This document shows, piece by piece, positions 1 to 11,512 of a stretch of 64,000 nt of DNA (its first letter is position 1; each line of letters opens with the position of its first letter). The stretch is from Argyresthia goedartella. Its lineage: Eukaryota > Arthropoda > Insecta > Lepidoptera > Argyresthiidae. The stretch is taken from the NCBI GenBank assembly GCA_949825045.1, contig OX463807.1, forward strand, positions 14,595,501 to 14,659,500, given 5' to 3'. The translations under genes were made by a program, and so were the position numbers. The notes beneath the pieces were generated by a model. That model searched no databases, was not told the DNA's origin, and was given only the letters and a program-made list of their open reading frames with translations.

Positions 1-1016
1 CCACAGAGGCATATTCTACATACGGGTGGTTCAAAACTGGAGATTTGTTCTACATGGATGACAAACATAACTTCTATTTTGTCGACCGCCTTAAATTACT
101 CTTGAAATGTAAAGGTTACCACGTGAGTTCAACAACAACAATTAATTTTTTTCACCTTTCACAAAAATAAATGAGCCATATGTTTTATAAGCGGGAAACT
201 TAATGCTATAAAAATACACTCTTCATAAAAGCGCCCTTTTATGAGCTTGCTTTATTACTCTTAATTCTTTACTCAGCTTTTATTCAAATTACAGATATAT
301 CCTGAGCAATTAGAAGCTGTGATCCGCCAGCATCCAAGTATAATGGACGTTGCTGTCACTGGGATCCCGGATGACGAATCTGGAGACCTACCGGTTGCTA
401 TGGTGGTTCGTCGAGAGGGCGCCCAAGTCACTGCTGAAGAAATCAAAAGTTTAGTGCGAGGTAAAGCCGGGTTCATAATACCTACTATAAACAAAGATTT
501 TCCTATTTATGGCATATCATTGACACTTTTTGTTTTTCTTTTTTCATATAAAATTAAATATTTTTAAGTCCCGTATCCCAATGGCACCTATGAGTATGCC
601 TGCCTTTACTCCCGTTTGGTGGCACTGGAGTAGTTGGAGACAAAGAGTTTCATTGTAATGAGGTCAGGTACAAATACACGTCACATGATCTTTCAAATAC
701 ACTTGACACTGGCAAAAATAATCTCAATGGGGTTAGGATGGCATATATTATAATAATAAATAAATTAAAAAATCCAAGTACACCAGCTCCATCTGCACTG
801 CAATGAGCTATTTAGATTAGGTGCTATTTGTGTCTGAACGAATAATCATATTGTATTTTCTTTATTGTTGCAGAATCTTTAACAGATAAAAAACAGCTGT
901 ATGGTGGGGTTTACTTCGTAGATAACTTGCCTGTGACTGCTACATCTAAAGTGGACAGGAGGAAGCTGAAAGAAATTGCGATTACTTTAGGAAAGGGCCT
1001 GAAGGAAAATAAATAA
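1..1016 (+). CDS. Acyl-CoA synthetase / luciferase-like gene A, last three coding exons (partial)
   Basis: Coding exons are 1-122 (first full codon at 3; the gene enters from the left), 295-460 and 874-1016 (TAA). Introns are GT-AG, and joining them keeps one frame. The product is the C-terminal part of an adenylate-forming enzyme, which activates a carboxylic acid with ATP and transfers it to CoA. Visible motifs are the hinge region GWFKTGD (A7), DRLKLLLKCKGYHIYPEQLE (A8 and the start of the C-terminal lid) and TATSKVDRRKL (A10), which keeps the catalytic lysine. The protein ends in KENK, so no SKL-type peroxisomal signal is present. Family assignment is from known motifs; whether the substrate is a fatty acid or another acid cannot be told. 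Gene B downstream is a same-strand paralogue. Confidence 0.9.
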
Positions 1017-1022
1017 TAAGAA

Positions 1023-1095
1023 AATAAATTAGACTAACTAATGTTATTGAGCCTTTGCCACCCCAAATGGGAAGATACGTGATGTATGTAATAAA
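1023..1095 (+). promoter_or_regulatory. Candidate polyadenylation signals of gene A
   Basis: AATAAA occurs at 1023-1028, only seven bases after the TAA stop, and again at 1090-1095. The second is the more usual distance from a stop codon. The background is AT-rich, so one of the two could be chance. Confidence 0.5.
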
Positions 1096-2438
1096 ATAAA
1101 CAAAATTTATTTTTAGATGCTGCATTTTTCATCATAAATCTTTATTCGTTTCTACTTACAGTGAAACAACTACTGAGATATTCACGGGCACTCATTACAT
1201 TTACTAGGTACGGAAACCAGAAATTAATTCCCATGATGTTCCCTGCGCAATATACCATTTTGTGAGCGCGGGAAACTTAAATTTGTGGCGAACATCTTAC
1301 GCTGTTATTTGTCTATCGATTTCGTGTCAAAAGACACCCGTGGGGATTGATTCGATTCAAATTATACGTAATCCGAAATTACGATAGTCGCTTCCTACCC
1401 CCCGTCCACCTCCTGAGACCACCTGGGTGAACGGTGGGAATATTTTTTTTACCACTGTCCACCTCTCAAGTATTACATTAAAAATCTATAAATGTGTATT
1501 GGTGACGGTCCACCACGGTAATTAATGCTGGCTGGTGGTCATGATTTTGTCAGGTGTCACAAATTTTTACAGGTGTTATGATTTTGACAGGTGACCAATT
1601 AGTAATCAAAACGTAAATGTATTGTTACATTTGTGGTCACAATAACTATATACTAGTGGCCCTGTGGGCAGTAGACCTCGCTAACAGGGGGGATTGTGAA
1701 CCAATTTATAGGTAAGTATTTTAGATTTAATCAAAATCAAGTAGTAAAGTAGCCGCACCAATAACTTTGTAGACTACATTTTGCGACATGGACAAGGTAA
1801 CAAATTGGTTCGCCGCAAATAAATAACTTAAATAAAACAAATAACATTCAATTTATAAATAATAAAATGACATACGAACTCATAAATGTACGCTGTAATG
1901 ACATAGAAATACAACACACACCATCCACTACGTTCTTTGGTATTGTCTTAGACGAACATTGCACTATCGCTTGTGACGAGAACCGAGTGTGTGATTGGTG
2001 TTGACGAAATTCTAAAACCCTACGAAGGGGACAACGACAAGTCAAATCTTAATATCGTGTTGTCGTCATTGGCTGAATCCCTACAAAGGTGACAACGGCA
2101 CGGAAAAAAATGACATCCCGTTGTCCCCATAGTGGGGGCAGAGGCAAGAGGGACAACGGGACAAGAGGCTTTTAGCCTGTTGGCAAGCATTTACAATATG
2201 GATACAGGTACATATTTACCGATATCAAAGTTTGTTATGTGCAAATCTGATTAGATAAGGTATGATAATTCGCGGATACAAAAAGAAATAACCTGTAGAT
2301 TTATTATTATCGTCAGGTTTACAGGATTTTAGTACTTCAAGGAAACTCGCGTCTATCTATAGTGCTTTTTACGACCCATTATGTTCCTTTAACGTTATCG
2401 ATAAGAATAAGTGTCGAGATTTTGTTACTTATTTGCAG
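1096..2438. other. Intergenic stretch, no gene recognised
   Basis: No frame here resembles a protein family. Around 1395-1660 there is a degenerate run of repeated CCACC, GTCAC and CAGGTG words, which may be transposon debris. Around 2020-2165 the word GACAACG recurs in both orientations (see the hairpin at 2116-2161). Confidence 0.5.
2116..2161. repeat. Perfect 12-bp inverted repeat (hairpin)
   Basis: TCCCGTTGTCCC at 2116-2127 is the exact reverse complement of GGGACAACGGGA at 2150-2161, with a 22-base spacer. Related GACAACG words lie just upstream at about 2031 and 2091, so this looks like the core of a decayed repeat rather than a chance palindrome. No function is inferred. Confidence 0.6.
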
Positions 2439-2589
2439 AAACGACTTTACCCCGGAACTCAGACGTGATATGTCATATTTTCAAACGGTATTTATGCATC
2501 ACGCACTTCAGAATCCTTTTGTGATAAGGGATAGTAAACTTTTACCAAAACAGAGAAATATGTCTGTTGCTGGGTTTGACATTATGTGA
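2439..2589 (+). CDS. Unrecognised candidate terminal exon
   Basis: A good 3' splice site (TTATTTGCAG, ending 2438) is followed by about 50 open codons ending in TGA at 2587-2589. The peptide includes NDFTPELRRDMSYFQ and SVAGFDIM. It is not recognised as any family, no upstream exon was found, and it is short enough to be chance. It could be a stray exon carried here by a transposon. Confidence 0.2.
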
Positions 2590-3560
2590 GAGTAATTTTA
2601 AGTCTTTAAATAATCGTTTTATTATTAAATAGAAAATAATAAAACAGCCCGAATAAATAACATATGAGCGAATGATCATGAACAGCGGAATTTTCAAAAT
2701 GCGCGAAAAAAGCTTTCAAGTTGCGCATTTCAGTAATTTTGTCAGACGAAGCCAGTATTTCTAGTCGCGCTCATTGTTTGTCGCCATTCGGTATTTCAGT
2801 CAGGTAAAACCAGTATTTTTGTCAAGCAAAAACTGGATTTACTGTCGTACGTTCAGATACTACCCTTATTTTAATAGATATTTCTCGGTCTAAGTGACAG
2901 ATCGGGTAATGATGAAAACTGACCGGTTATTTTTCATAATAGCCCGCCTAACTTGGTCAAAATGATAAATAAGGCAGAATGCATCGCATTAACCGATCGT
3001 GATCTCCAGTCTGATTTGGTTGAAGTACATTAATAGTTTTATTAATTCACGAGATCACGATGTTAGTATTAACAATGCAGCATAATATTTTTAGCCGCCC
3101 CTCCCTTTTTTGATCAAAATGTGGGCACAGTAATTTTTCCGCCACAAGTTAGAAGATTATTTCTCTGGCTTCAACAGCGACATTTTTATGCACAGTCCGA
3201 GTTAGTGCAATAATTAGCATTCCCTAAGGATAAATTGTTTGTTTGTCTGATTTTGAATATACTTAATTGCACAAAAACAGAAAATACAGATACATAAAAA
3301 TGGAAACTATGTGTACAAAGGCGAGCATATTTCTAAAAAGAGATTCCTTTCAGCAAAACCTAGGATGAACAGGATATGCGAGAAAATGTTGACCTATGTG
3401 CACAACATTAAATAATTTCCAATATTTATCATTACAAATAGATAAAATTATACCACAAAATATACATCAATACAACATAATTACATATAAGGGTGTGTCC
3501 TTTTTAGGTACGAATATAAATCTGTATATTATTTAATTTATATAATTTAACGTCTCCTCC
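2590..3560. other. Intergenic stretch, nothing clear
   Basis: No coding sequence is recognised. Small repeats only: GCCAGTATTT-like words at about 2750-2820, and an 11-bp inverted repeat (ATCGTGATCTC near 2996, GAGATCACGAT near 3050). Confidence 0.5.
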
Positions 3561-3567
3561 CTCTCTG

Positions 3568-4928
3568 CCAGCTGGTTTGACTCTTACCTAAGGAACCGAA
3601 AACAGCGTATCAAGTCGGAGGATGCTTGTACGGAGTGGTGTGACCTCTCTTCCGGTGTCCCCCAAGGTGGCATTCTCTCTCCTCTTCTATTCTCAATATT
3701 TATCAATTCCATATCCGATGTCCTCTCTTCTTCCTATCATCTCTACGCGGATGACCTTCAGATCTATCGTCACTTCTCTCCTGATGATGTAAATTCCGCT
3801 GTGGAAGCGTTAAACGCTGACTTGGCTTGTATTAGTGGATGCGCATCGTCATTTGGGTTGCTGGTTAATCCGAATAAGTCCCAGGCCATGATTATAGGTA
3901 CCAGACACTCTTTAAACACGTTGCAGCAATTGTCTGTCCCTTCTGTAACTTATAACGGTACTGTAATCATGTATAGCGATAAAGATAAAAACCTGGGTGT
4001 CACCTTTGATAATCAATTGTCCTGGTCAATGCATGTTAATGAGGTCAGCAGGCGAGTTTACGCAACTTTTCATTCCCTCAGGAGACTTCAGAACTTTCTT
4101 CCTCGCCAGACCAAAATAACTCTCGCTCAGTCCCTTCTTCTCCCCCTCATTGATTATGCTGATGTTTGCTGGGTGAGCGCAAATGAAGAACAACTGAACA
4201 AACTCGAACGACTTCAAAATCTCGGGATTCGGTTCATCTTCGGACTGCGCAAGTATGACCACGTATCTCAGCATCGCAGGGAGCTGAAGTGGCTACCGAT
4301 TTGGCTTCGACGGGACTCTCATATCCTGTGTTTCCTTTATAATATTTTGTGGAACCCTCGTTACCCTAACTTCCTACGTGATCGCTTCGAATTTCTTTCT
4401 TCAAGCAGGCCTCGGAGATCTCATATGGCGTCTACGCTCAAAGCTCCAGATCGCTCCACTGCAGCCTACGAGCACGGGTTCAGAATCCGAGCCGTACGAC
4501 TGTGGAATGAGCTTCCTTGCACTATCAGGGACAGTCGATCTCTAAATATATTCAAAAACCGGCTAAAAAAGCACTATCTCTCCCTTTCCAGTTAGATAAT
4601 ATATATATATTTGTATGTATTAGTTTATTATACGGTTTATTCATATTTTTACGTTGTATTTAAGTAATTGTGTATGCAGTCTATTTTTAGCAATTAGGGT
4701 TATCAGTATAATACATACTGTTTGTAGTATATATTAGTCGTAGTATTTATAGAGCTTTATTGTACGCGCAGGTCTTCCCCCGCTCAACCATCACCTCTCC
4801 TTCCATCTTGGTTTGCTGGAAGAAATCTCTTTTGAGAGATAAGCTCGCCTTTGTACATGTTTTTTTCTATTATAATTTATCTGTATGACTGTTTTGTGTA
4901 GTACAATAAAGAAATTACAAATTACAAA
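3568..4928 (+). mobile_element. 5'-truncated non-LTR retrotransposon (RT C-terminal half and 3' UTR)
   Basis: Translation starting near 3568 (WFDSYLRNRKQ) runs open to the stop at 4595. It contains the RT motif SSGVPQGGILSPLLFSIFIN and the catalytic YADD (about 3745), then the usual RT thumb and C-terminal region (LLPLIDYADVCW, LWNELPCTIRDS). The endonuclease and RT fingers are absent, which is typical of 5' truncation. After the stop is an AT-rich 3' UTR with a conserved hairpin, then a tail of ATTACAA-type repeats. The tail and motif set suggest a CR1/Jockey-group element; the exact clade is not certain. Confidence 0.85.
4825..4840 (+). other. Conserved hairpin in LINE 3' end
   Basis: ATCTCT-TTTG-AGAGAT forms a perfect 6-bp stem with a 4-base loop. 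The flanks TTTGCTGGAA and AAGCTCG are shared with a second copy at 42,676-42,691, where the stem is identical but the loop is TATT. A 3' hairpin of this kind is a plausible signal for the element's own reverse transcriptase. Confidence 0.6.
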
Positions 4929-4954
4929 TTATATGATTTAGGATAGTATTTAAA

Positions 4955-5160
4955 CAAGTGACTGCAAATTAAAGTATTAAGTGACAAAAATCATTGATTT
5001 AGTATGTTGTATTACTAAGTGAGCGACTTGACTGCGAGTGACGAGAAATCAACATATCAGCAACTTACAAACATTAATATGAGCTACTTAAAACACAAAA
5101 TGAGAAGCTTTTCTTTGCATACGCTCTTCTCCGCTACGCTCCAATTACATTTGTTTTTAT
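4955..5160 (+). repeat. Dispersed repeat family copy 1 (AGTGAGCGAC / CGCTACGCTCC words)
   Basis: The stretch contains TTACTAAGTGAGCGACT (about 5011) and TTTGCATACGCTCTTCTCCG (about 5114). The same words in the same order recur at 51,365-51,540, and the second half recurs inverted at 47,247-47,356. This shows a dispersed non-coding family, type unknown (Helitron-like or a large MITE). Confidence 0.5.
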
Positions 5161-6360
5161 TTTTCTTGCGGCGGTGGCAGAGCGTAGGTAATTCTGTTAG
5201 GTTTTTTATCAACACATGTATCATAAACCCTCTTTACTGCGTCCAAAAACTGCACGTTACGACCAGCATAATGAAATACTTCTTGGTAAAAACTCATTTC
5301 TTATCTGAATATTGATCATTATGACCATAATGTACCAAAATTTGTCATATTATGACATTCAAATTTCGAACGCCGATACCCACCTGCATGCCGCCCCTAG
5401 TTTGTCTGTGAAGTTGGTATTACTGAACAAGCTAAACAACTGCAGAGCAATGATCAATGCCAAAATGCCGGTCGAACATGCGGTTCCTGAACACATCAAA
5501 GAGAGCATATGATATGTGTAGATAAACTATTGTATATAACTGTACATAATTAGACATAAAAACTCTCGAGTGATATAATAATGAAACTCGCTCTCTTGAG
5601 TTTTAATGCCCTCCATTATGTAGCAGTCACATAAAATACTATTATAAACCATTTCCTTTAGCTTTAATTGCGTAATGCTCTATTTTATTTGAACTCTTTC
5701 CGTCTTACTACAAAAAATAATAAAAACACAGTATGATCACTTGTTTAGCAAAATCATCATCTATCATTAAACAAATGGTTAGCAAGCTTCTAAATTTCGT
5801 TACCACAAAAAAGTGTTTAGTGAGTATCTTACTAAAAAACGGCTAGATCATTCAGTTAATTTCGTTCGTTCATCAACTAATCTCAAAAGACTGAATTTCC
5901 AGGGCCGTACAACACAATATGAAAAAATATTTAAAAAAACGTTCATAGTTTCATTTTACGCGAATAACATAAGAATGAATACATAATTTGATGGAAAATT
6001 TTATGCTAAATGTAATTCCTTGCTTAGTAATAAAACATGGTTAGGTAAAGTAGTGGTAAATCCTTATTTTTGTGTAGAAAAACCGTTCACTTTAGTACTT
6101 TTATCAAACACGACTAAAAAATAAACAGCGAAACGGAACGGAACGACACACGGAACTGTCACTGAAAGTTCGTCAGACAATTTGTTTGTTTTGGTTCGGG
6201 ATATTATTATTTATCCCTTGCTCAGGAAAGGAAATTCTTGGATCTTACTGCCCGCCCTGCACTAACCCTGGGTAGTGATGACGATCAACAAAACAACACC
6301 TAATTTTCCAGGATTTCGAAACAGAAAAGGTAAGAAATCTTCATAATCGTTTTCAGCACA
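5161..6360. other. Intergenic stretch, nothing recognised
   Basis: Short open frames at 5019-5512 have no recognisable motif. The rest is AT-rich sequence without clear repeats or RNA genes. Confidence 0.5.
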
Positions 6361-6364
6361 CATC

Positions 6365-6560
6365 AACCCACTTCTGGGCATAGGCCTCTTGGTTAGTGAG
6401 TCAAGTCGATCAAAGACAAGTCTCTTCTATCGCGCCACTCTCCAAAGTTCTTTGCCAAATGAATGCAGAGAGATGTTGACTTGATAATATCGTCGGATAA
6501 TGCCACTATCTTTCCCTTTGTATTTTCTATCGCTACGGTCCGCTGTTCGTCATCCCCTCT
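6365..6560 (-). mobile_element. Possible RTE-type LINE 3' remnant
   Basis: Read on the - strand, the end encodes EAYAQKW, which resembles the EAYVQQW tail typical of lepidopteran RTE elements. Upstream are weak matches to the W-x-R-A-x-D-R region. The frame is broken, so this is decayed at best. Confidence 0.3.
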
Positions 6561-6886
6561 AACCAAGTGTTTCGTCCACCTCTACCTTAGAATTTTGGTA
6601 TAATTTCATTGAAATCTTGTCTTTTCAGCACCAGCAAAGCGGCCATACATACTTGAATCAAATATGGAAATAAAAACCCACAAATGTGATAGAAGATGAA
6701 CATGAATTGTGGTGTAAACATTAATCCCTCAGATAGAAACATTAATAATGGAGATAGAAAATCTTTCAAGGAATTGGCGATATTAATGACATTGTTAATA
6801 AACAAATTAAAAATGTTGATATCAAAATGTGGTTTTACTACTGCTTCGCATTATTTCCTTTCATTCCAGGGGTCCTTAATGAATAA

Positions 6887-7445
6887 AGCCAGCTTTTCAC
6901 TATGGGATATAATCTAATCTAAATTACATCTCAAGATGTAAAATAAATATAACAGAACGGGCACTAGAAAGACTGGCAAGCAATATTTATTTCACAACTT
7001 GAGTTGTTAAGCTTGGTTTACCCGAGGCCAGTGCTGGCTGGCTTGGTGTTGGCCTTGTAAAAACCTTGTATTGGCCTTATAAAATCAAGCCAGTCCCGTG
7101 CTGTCTGCGAGTGCTGGGGTGAATAGAGTACCCGTCTAGCTAGATTTACATGAGACCAGTACTGGCTACCAGTCTCACTGGCACCAGCGCCACTGTCTTC
7201 GTGTATCTGCCTGCATCTTAATACAAAATTCATTATATCCCATAGCGAAAAGCCGGCTTGTCTCCTTCACAAACTGGCCTAACTCCTGCACCAACTCCAG
7301 CTTGAGCGACCGCCCTGGATGGTTGAGTAGATCTCAGGCAGATGAAACTTCTCCCAAGATTGCTGTGGCTTGCGACTAGTATGGTTTTTATAGTGGATGG
7401 GCACACCGGTAGCAGATGTACAAATTTCATCCCATAGTATAAGTA
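6887..7445. repeat. Unclassified repeat with inverted and direct copies of an ACTATGGGAT motif
   Basis: The 27 bases at 6887-6913 (beginning AGCCAGCTTTTC) match the reverse complement of 7232-7258 with two differences. A related CATCCCATAGTAT sits at about 7430. The region between is GC-richer than its surroundings and has two open frames on the - strand (7018-7233, 7233-7430) without recognised motifs. Probably a decayed transposon with a nested or inverted duplication. Confidence 0.4.
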
Positions 7446-8079
7446 AGTTAAGAGCGCTGGGCGACGTTAGCAGGAATTACTGCGCATATATACAGCTATT
7501 GAAAAGTGACTACATTCAAGGCCACCGCTCATAACGTGTCGCGCGACGTATACACTGTCTCCCAGTAGCCCACCATAAATTTCATCATTGGATGATATAT
7601 AGCTTTATGTTTTTTCGATGCGGGGTGGCAGAGGCACAGTTGTGCCCACTTTTAGATAATTAAGTCCATTTTGCATGACAGGGGGATAGCCCATCGCGGC
7701 CACAAAGGAGGTTTCCCCACGATGTCCTATGGAAATATGAAGGTTTCCTCACGATAAAACTTGGCCTTTAATGGAGTTAAAACCGCTTTTTCGTAAACAA
7801 AACCAACACAGCAGAACAGCTGGTCAATAATTCCGCCATCTTGACAAACAAGACACTCATTAAACAAGCTTTCTCGGTTGCCTAAATTGATCACATAATA
7901 TAAGCCATGCCTATCCCTGCTAAGACGCTAAAATCAGTTTTGTAGTAACGATTTTTATAATCATGTGTTATACAATGGTTAAAGTTTTTTGTGGTAAGAC
8001 GTTATGTTATGTTTATTTGTTTATTCCTCAATCTGTTTATTAAATAACCACGTGGTTCAGACGAACAACCTTTAATTCT
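7446..8079. other. Intergenic stretch, nothing recognised
   Basis: No gene, RNA or clear repeat is seen. The segment from about 7445 to 7800 is GC-richer, which suggests unidentified transposon sequence. Confidence 0.4.
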
Positions 8080-8349
8080 ATGCTGCAGCTGAAACAACAA
8101 CATCCAGATGTAAAAATTGTTGTTGATAACACAGAAGTGGGAATAGAAGTCAAGTTCAAACGTTGTGTTTATCAAGTTATAATAATGCCGAATTGTGTAC
8201 CACAAATGAACACGATCGCAGAAACTGAGACTGGGCTTACTGTGGGTGCATCAGTAACACTCATGGTCGTGGAGCAAACATTCGGAAGATACAACGAAAT
8301 CATGCCCAAATACAAAACACGAAAATTCGAAGCTATAGCAAGATGCTGA
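8080..8349 (+). pseudogene. Xanthine dehydrogenase exon fragment (FAD-binding domain)
   Basis: The 89-residue frame matches the start of the FAD-binding domain of xanthine dehydrogenase/aldehyde oxidase, molybdo-flavoenzymes of purine and aldehyde oxidation. Matching landmarks are LLxLKxxHPDxKIVVxNTEVGIEVKFK, VYQVIIMPNCVP, GLTVGASVTL and the TRxFEAIA end. The family's VVGNTEVG loop reads VVDNTEVG here, a change at an FAD-contacting glycine. The frame stops directly after the domain fragment (RC-stop). The iron-sulphur and molybdenum domains are absent, so this is an isolated duplicated exon, not a working gene. A SINE starts 72 bases downstream, so transposon-mediated capture is plausible. 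Confidence 0.75.
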
Positions 8350-8420
8350 ATTGGTTTATTTCGTAATTTTTATTCATTTCGCCAATCGCCAGTGGTACAT
8401 TGACCACGAGAGTTATTGAA

Positions 8421-8655
8421 GACCCGAATGGCCGAGTCGGCAGTGACGCCGCCTACGAAACCAAGGGTCCCGGGTTCGAGTCCCGGTGGGGGCAAATATT
8501 TGTTTGATGAGAACGGATGTTTGTATCCTAGTCCTGGTTGTTTATCTATCTAAGTATAATATTTATCTATATAAGTATGTGTATCGTTGTCTAGTACCCA
8601 AGATACAGGGAATCCTAGTTTGGGGCTATATCAATGTGTGTAAATGGTGTCCAAG

Positions 8656-8687
<32 letters not shown>

Positions 8688-8690
8688 TAT
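8421..8690 (+). mobile_element. tRNA-derived SINE, copy 1, with (ATT)n tail
   Basis: The head contains a perfect RNA polymerase III A box (TGGCCGAGTCGG, 8429-8440) and B box (GGTTCGAGTCC, 8473-8483). A unique body carries ATACAGGGAATCCTAGTTTG, and the tail is (ATT)n ending about 8690. It does not fold as a complete tRNA. Two close copies lie at 10,929-11,165 and 24,217-24,476. Confidence 0.9.
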
Positions 8691-9173
8691 CGCTTAAACT
8701 TCACTCTATTAGTTGATGTCGTAGTTAAGTTTTACTAATGTCTCTCTATATCCCACTCGCTTATACTTATTTACAGCCCAAAAATTACAAAATAAACATT
8801 AACATTTACATATAGGCACATACATTGATTCTAGGATAACCTGTGTGAACCCCAACCGCTGTGCCACAGAGGTCGTCAAACTTCCTCTGTTTGTTTACGT
8901 TCGGCGATAAGACATGACCAGCGATCAAACCAACCAAACAGCGTGCAATGTGCGTTCCGCGGTTGACATTTTCACAGTTTGACACGGATAGATTACAAAC
9001 TTTCAAAAATTCTTACGTAAAATTGTAATTAGTCTGTTCAGTCCACAATTAATCGATAGTTTACAATCTTGCGCGGTAGATGATAAACTAACGGTGTATA
9101 CATTAATTACATTTACAATATATAATCCATGTGTATTAAGATATAATGGTAATAAATACATATGCAGGGTGAC
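8691..9173. other. Intergenic stretch, nothing recognised
   Basis: Mostly AT-rich; a 66-codon frame on the - strand (8806-9006) has no recognised motif. Confidence 0.4.
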
Positions 9174-10142
9174 ATTTAATTAGCTCATCATATTTTGGAG
9201 AATTATAGTACCCATCAATATGATCAACTTTCCCCTATACTAGGATTTTCAATTTGAGGCCAAATATGTAAGCAAAGGTTTTACCATTAGAGAAATGTAT
9301 TCTAGATCTGCTATGGTTACTATTATAAGAATAAAAATAGCTATAATTTATTTTAATCTCTATTTTAAAACTGCTGAAACAACTTAACATACTCAGCCAG
9401 ACAGATTTGTAAATATATGTAACATTCATTTAATGTGAAGGAAAACAGTTCTTTCCAGCGAAACTTAATGTGGTGCTTAAAACACTAAAGAGGTTCGTAA
9501 CCTTTTGATTCTTTTTTGAAGTTATGCAAAACGAATCTGCCAAAGCCAAAAAAAAGTCACCCGGCCACCATTTTTGCGGACGCCAGTGAGATAAGCGCAT
9601 TTAGTTACACTTTCCGTCGCAGGACATGAGTGGTGGCGCGGTTTCATAATACAATACTTTCAATACCACTAACAAAGTCGCTCTCCGCGTCTGTCTGTCT
9701 GTATATCTGTTTACTCCTAAACCACCAGGTTTTTACCATCAGCTAGATATTTTTTAACGGAAAGTATTACGCCGAAAACGATATTGATGTCTCAGTAGGC
9801 GGGTTCAAACCCCGCCCAGGGTAAACATTTGTGTGATGAGAACACTCTTATGTTTGCCTTTTTTCTGAAATATAACAAATAAAAATATTTTTTTCAACAA
9901 CTGGAGTGTCATTTTGACAGTGACGTTTCTTTGTTTACACATTTGGCCTCAAATTAAAAATCCTAGTTAAGAAACATATGGTCGCACACGAAAAAAATAT
10001 TGGGTCTCCCATAGTAACTTATAATCAGCAGATCGGGTCAATGTACTGAGGGACGTTTTTATTTTTCATTTCTTTTCTTGGGGAAAGTTGTTCATATTGA
10101 TGGGTGACTATCATTTCCCAAAATATGATGAGCTAATTAAAT
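9174..10142. mobile_element. Foldback / long-TIR non-autonomous DNA element
   Basis: The left arm beginning ATTTAATTAGCTCATC (9174) and ending near 9270 (TTTGAGGCCAAAT) is matched in reverse complement by the right arm ending at 10,142. The right arm carries about 100 extra bases in its middle. Shared blocks include GCTCATCATATTTTGG, CCCATCAATATGA-CAACTTTCCCC and AATTTGAGGCCAAAT. The interior has no transposase and contains a SINE fragment (9795-9860). No convincing target duplication was identified. Confidence 0.7.
9795..9860 (+). mobile_element. SINE head fragment (different subfamily)
   Basis: GGCGGGTTCAAACCCCGCCC looks like a B box in a T-arm stem. It is followed by GTAAACATTTGTGTGATGAG, close to the AAATATTTGTTTGATGAG of the complete SINEs. 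The A box and tail are missing. It lies inside the foldback element at 9174-10,142. Confidence 0.5.
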
Positions 10143-10928
10143 ATAATTCTGTTTATCCAGGAAGACCGCATAGAGTAAGTACGTATTACCAAAATGAGGT
10201 GATGTAACGATGAGAAAAACCCGGCAGGTTATAGTAGGTTTTAAGTTTTTCCCAATAAAAAAAAAATATTAGGTAACCAAAACTTAGGCTAAAACATCTT
10301 ATCAGTGACTGATATTAATATAATAATTATCCAGTCATCAAAACTGTGTATAGTAAAAACAAGTAGTTATTTAAAAGAATGAAAGCAATATTGCGGGCCA
10401 GCTAACTCCGCAGGTTTCTTTAAATAAATGTAAATAAAAAAGTGATTTTGAAAATGTACCTATGTTGCGCAAGGGCTGCCGAGTTTCAAGTACCTAGTCC
10501 ATGGACGTATTATCCATACGTCCATGACCTAGTCAATTTACTTCGTTAGTTGGTTAATTTTGACGCCTTGATAGTTTTGAAATTGGGGATTTATTTGTGA
10601 TCGGAGTCTGGCAACTGGATATTGCTTTTCCCCATTTTTTGACAGTTCTGCACTACAGCCAACTTAAGCGCAAAAGGAAAAGTTATATGGAATCTCAGAT
10701 GAACGAAACTCTATGGAATGTATTTTACTCGTTTATTTGAAGAATGGTACGGGCAATGGCAATTTCATATCCGTCACACGCACCTGTAGAGACAACAAAC
10801 AAATATCGATACTGCCCACCCGCCAGTAAAACGCAGTAAAGCACTTCTGAGGAAAACGCGTTTTGAGTTTAAAAAAAATAAAATAAATACTTTTACAAAA
10901 TAATTTGGAATATTTTTAATTGTTTTAA
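10143..10928. other. Intergenic stretch, small palindrome only
   Basis: No gene is recognised. CATGGACGTA (10,500-10,509) and TACGTCCATG (10,517-10,526) form a perfect 10-bp hairpin with a 7-base loop. Confidence 0.5.
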
Positions 10929-11165
10929 TACCTTGGACACCATTTACACACATTGATCTAGCCCCAAACTAGGATTCCCTGTATCTTGGGTACTAGACAA
11001 CGATACACATACTTATATAGATAAATATTATACTTAGATAGATAAAAAACCATGACTAGGGTACAAACATCCGTTCTCATCAAACAAATATTTGCCCCCA
11101 CCGGGACTCGAACCCGGGACCAAGGTTTCGTACGCAGCGTCACTGCCGACTCGGCCATTCGGGTC
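10929..11165 (-). mobile_element. tRNA-derived SINE, copy 2
   Basis: Reverse-complement copy of the SINE at 8421: A box and B box lie at the right end (GGACTCGAACCC / CCGACTCGGCCA on the + strand), and the same body carries the ATACAGGG block. The (ATT)n tail is nearly absent, reduced to a single ATT-like unit at about 10,926. Confidence 0.9.
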
Positions 11166-11512
11166 GTCATAATTTTGTCGTTGCATTTTTTTGACAGCGT
11201 GAATACGAATTTTCTTGGATACTTACTTATTGTATGCAATAATGAATTGCCTAATAAATTAAATAAATCAATTTAAAATATGTATGGACATCTTTCTACC
11301 AACCTAATCCAATCTACACAAGTAAATTCCGGAACAAGCTTATATACTATTTAAATTATGTAATAAAAAAATACGGGTGTATAAAATGACATTGAAATTT
11401 TATATTCTTCTTTTTAGAGCATTTAAATAAAAGCTTTTTTTATATTTTTTACTTTTAATTTGTTTTTTATTTTTAGTTATCTATTAGTATTTGATGGAGT
11501 AATGATGTAATT

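Noticed and set aside
8421..8500. Functional tRNA gene at the SINE head
   Set aside because: A and B boxes are perfect but the acceptor stem and anticodon arm do not fold, and the same unit occurs three times with the same non-tRNA body and tail.
8655..8690. CRISPR-like or independent microsatellite array
   Set aside because: (ATT)n is the SINE tail; no spacer-repeat structure anywhere in this eukaryotic window.
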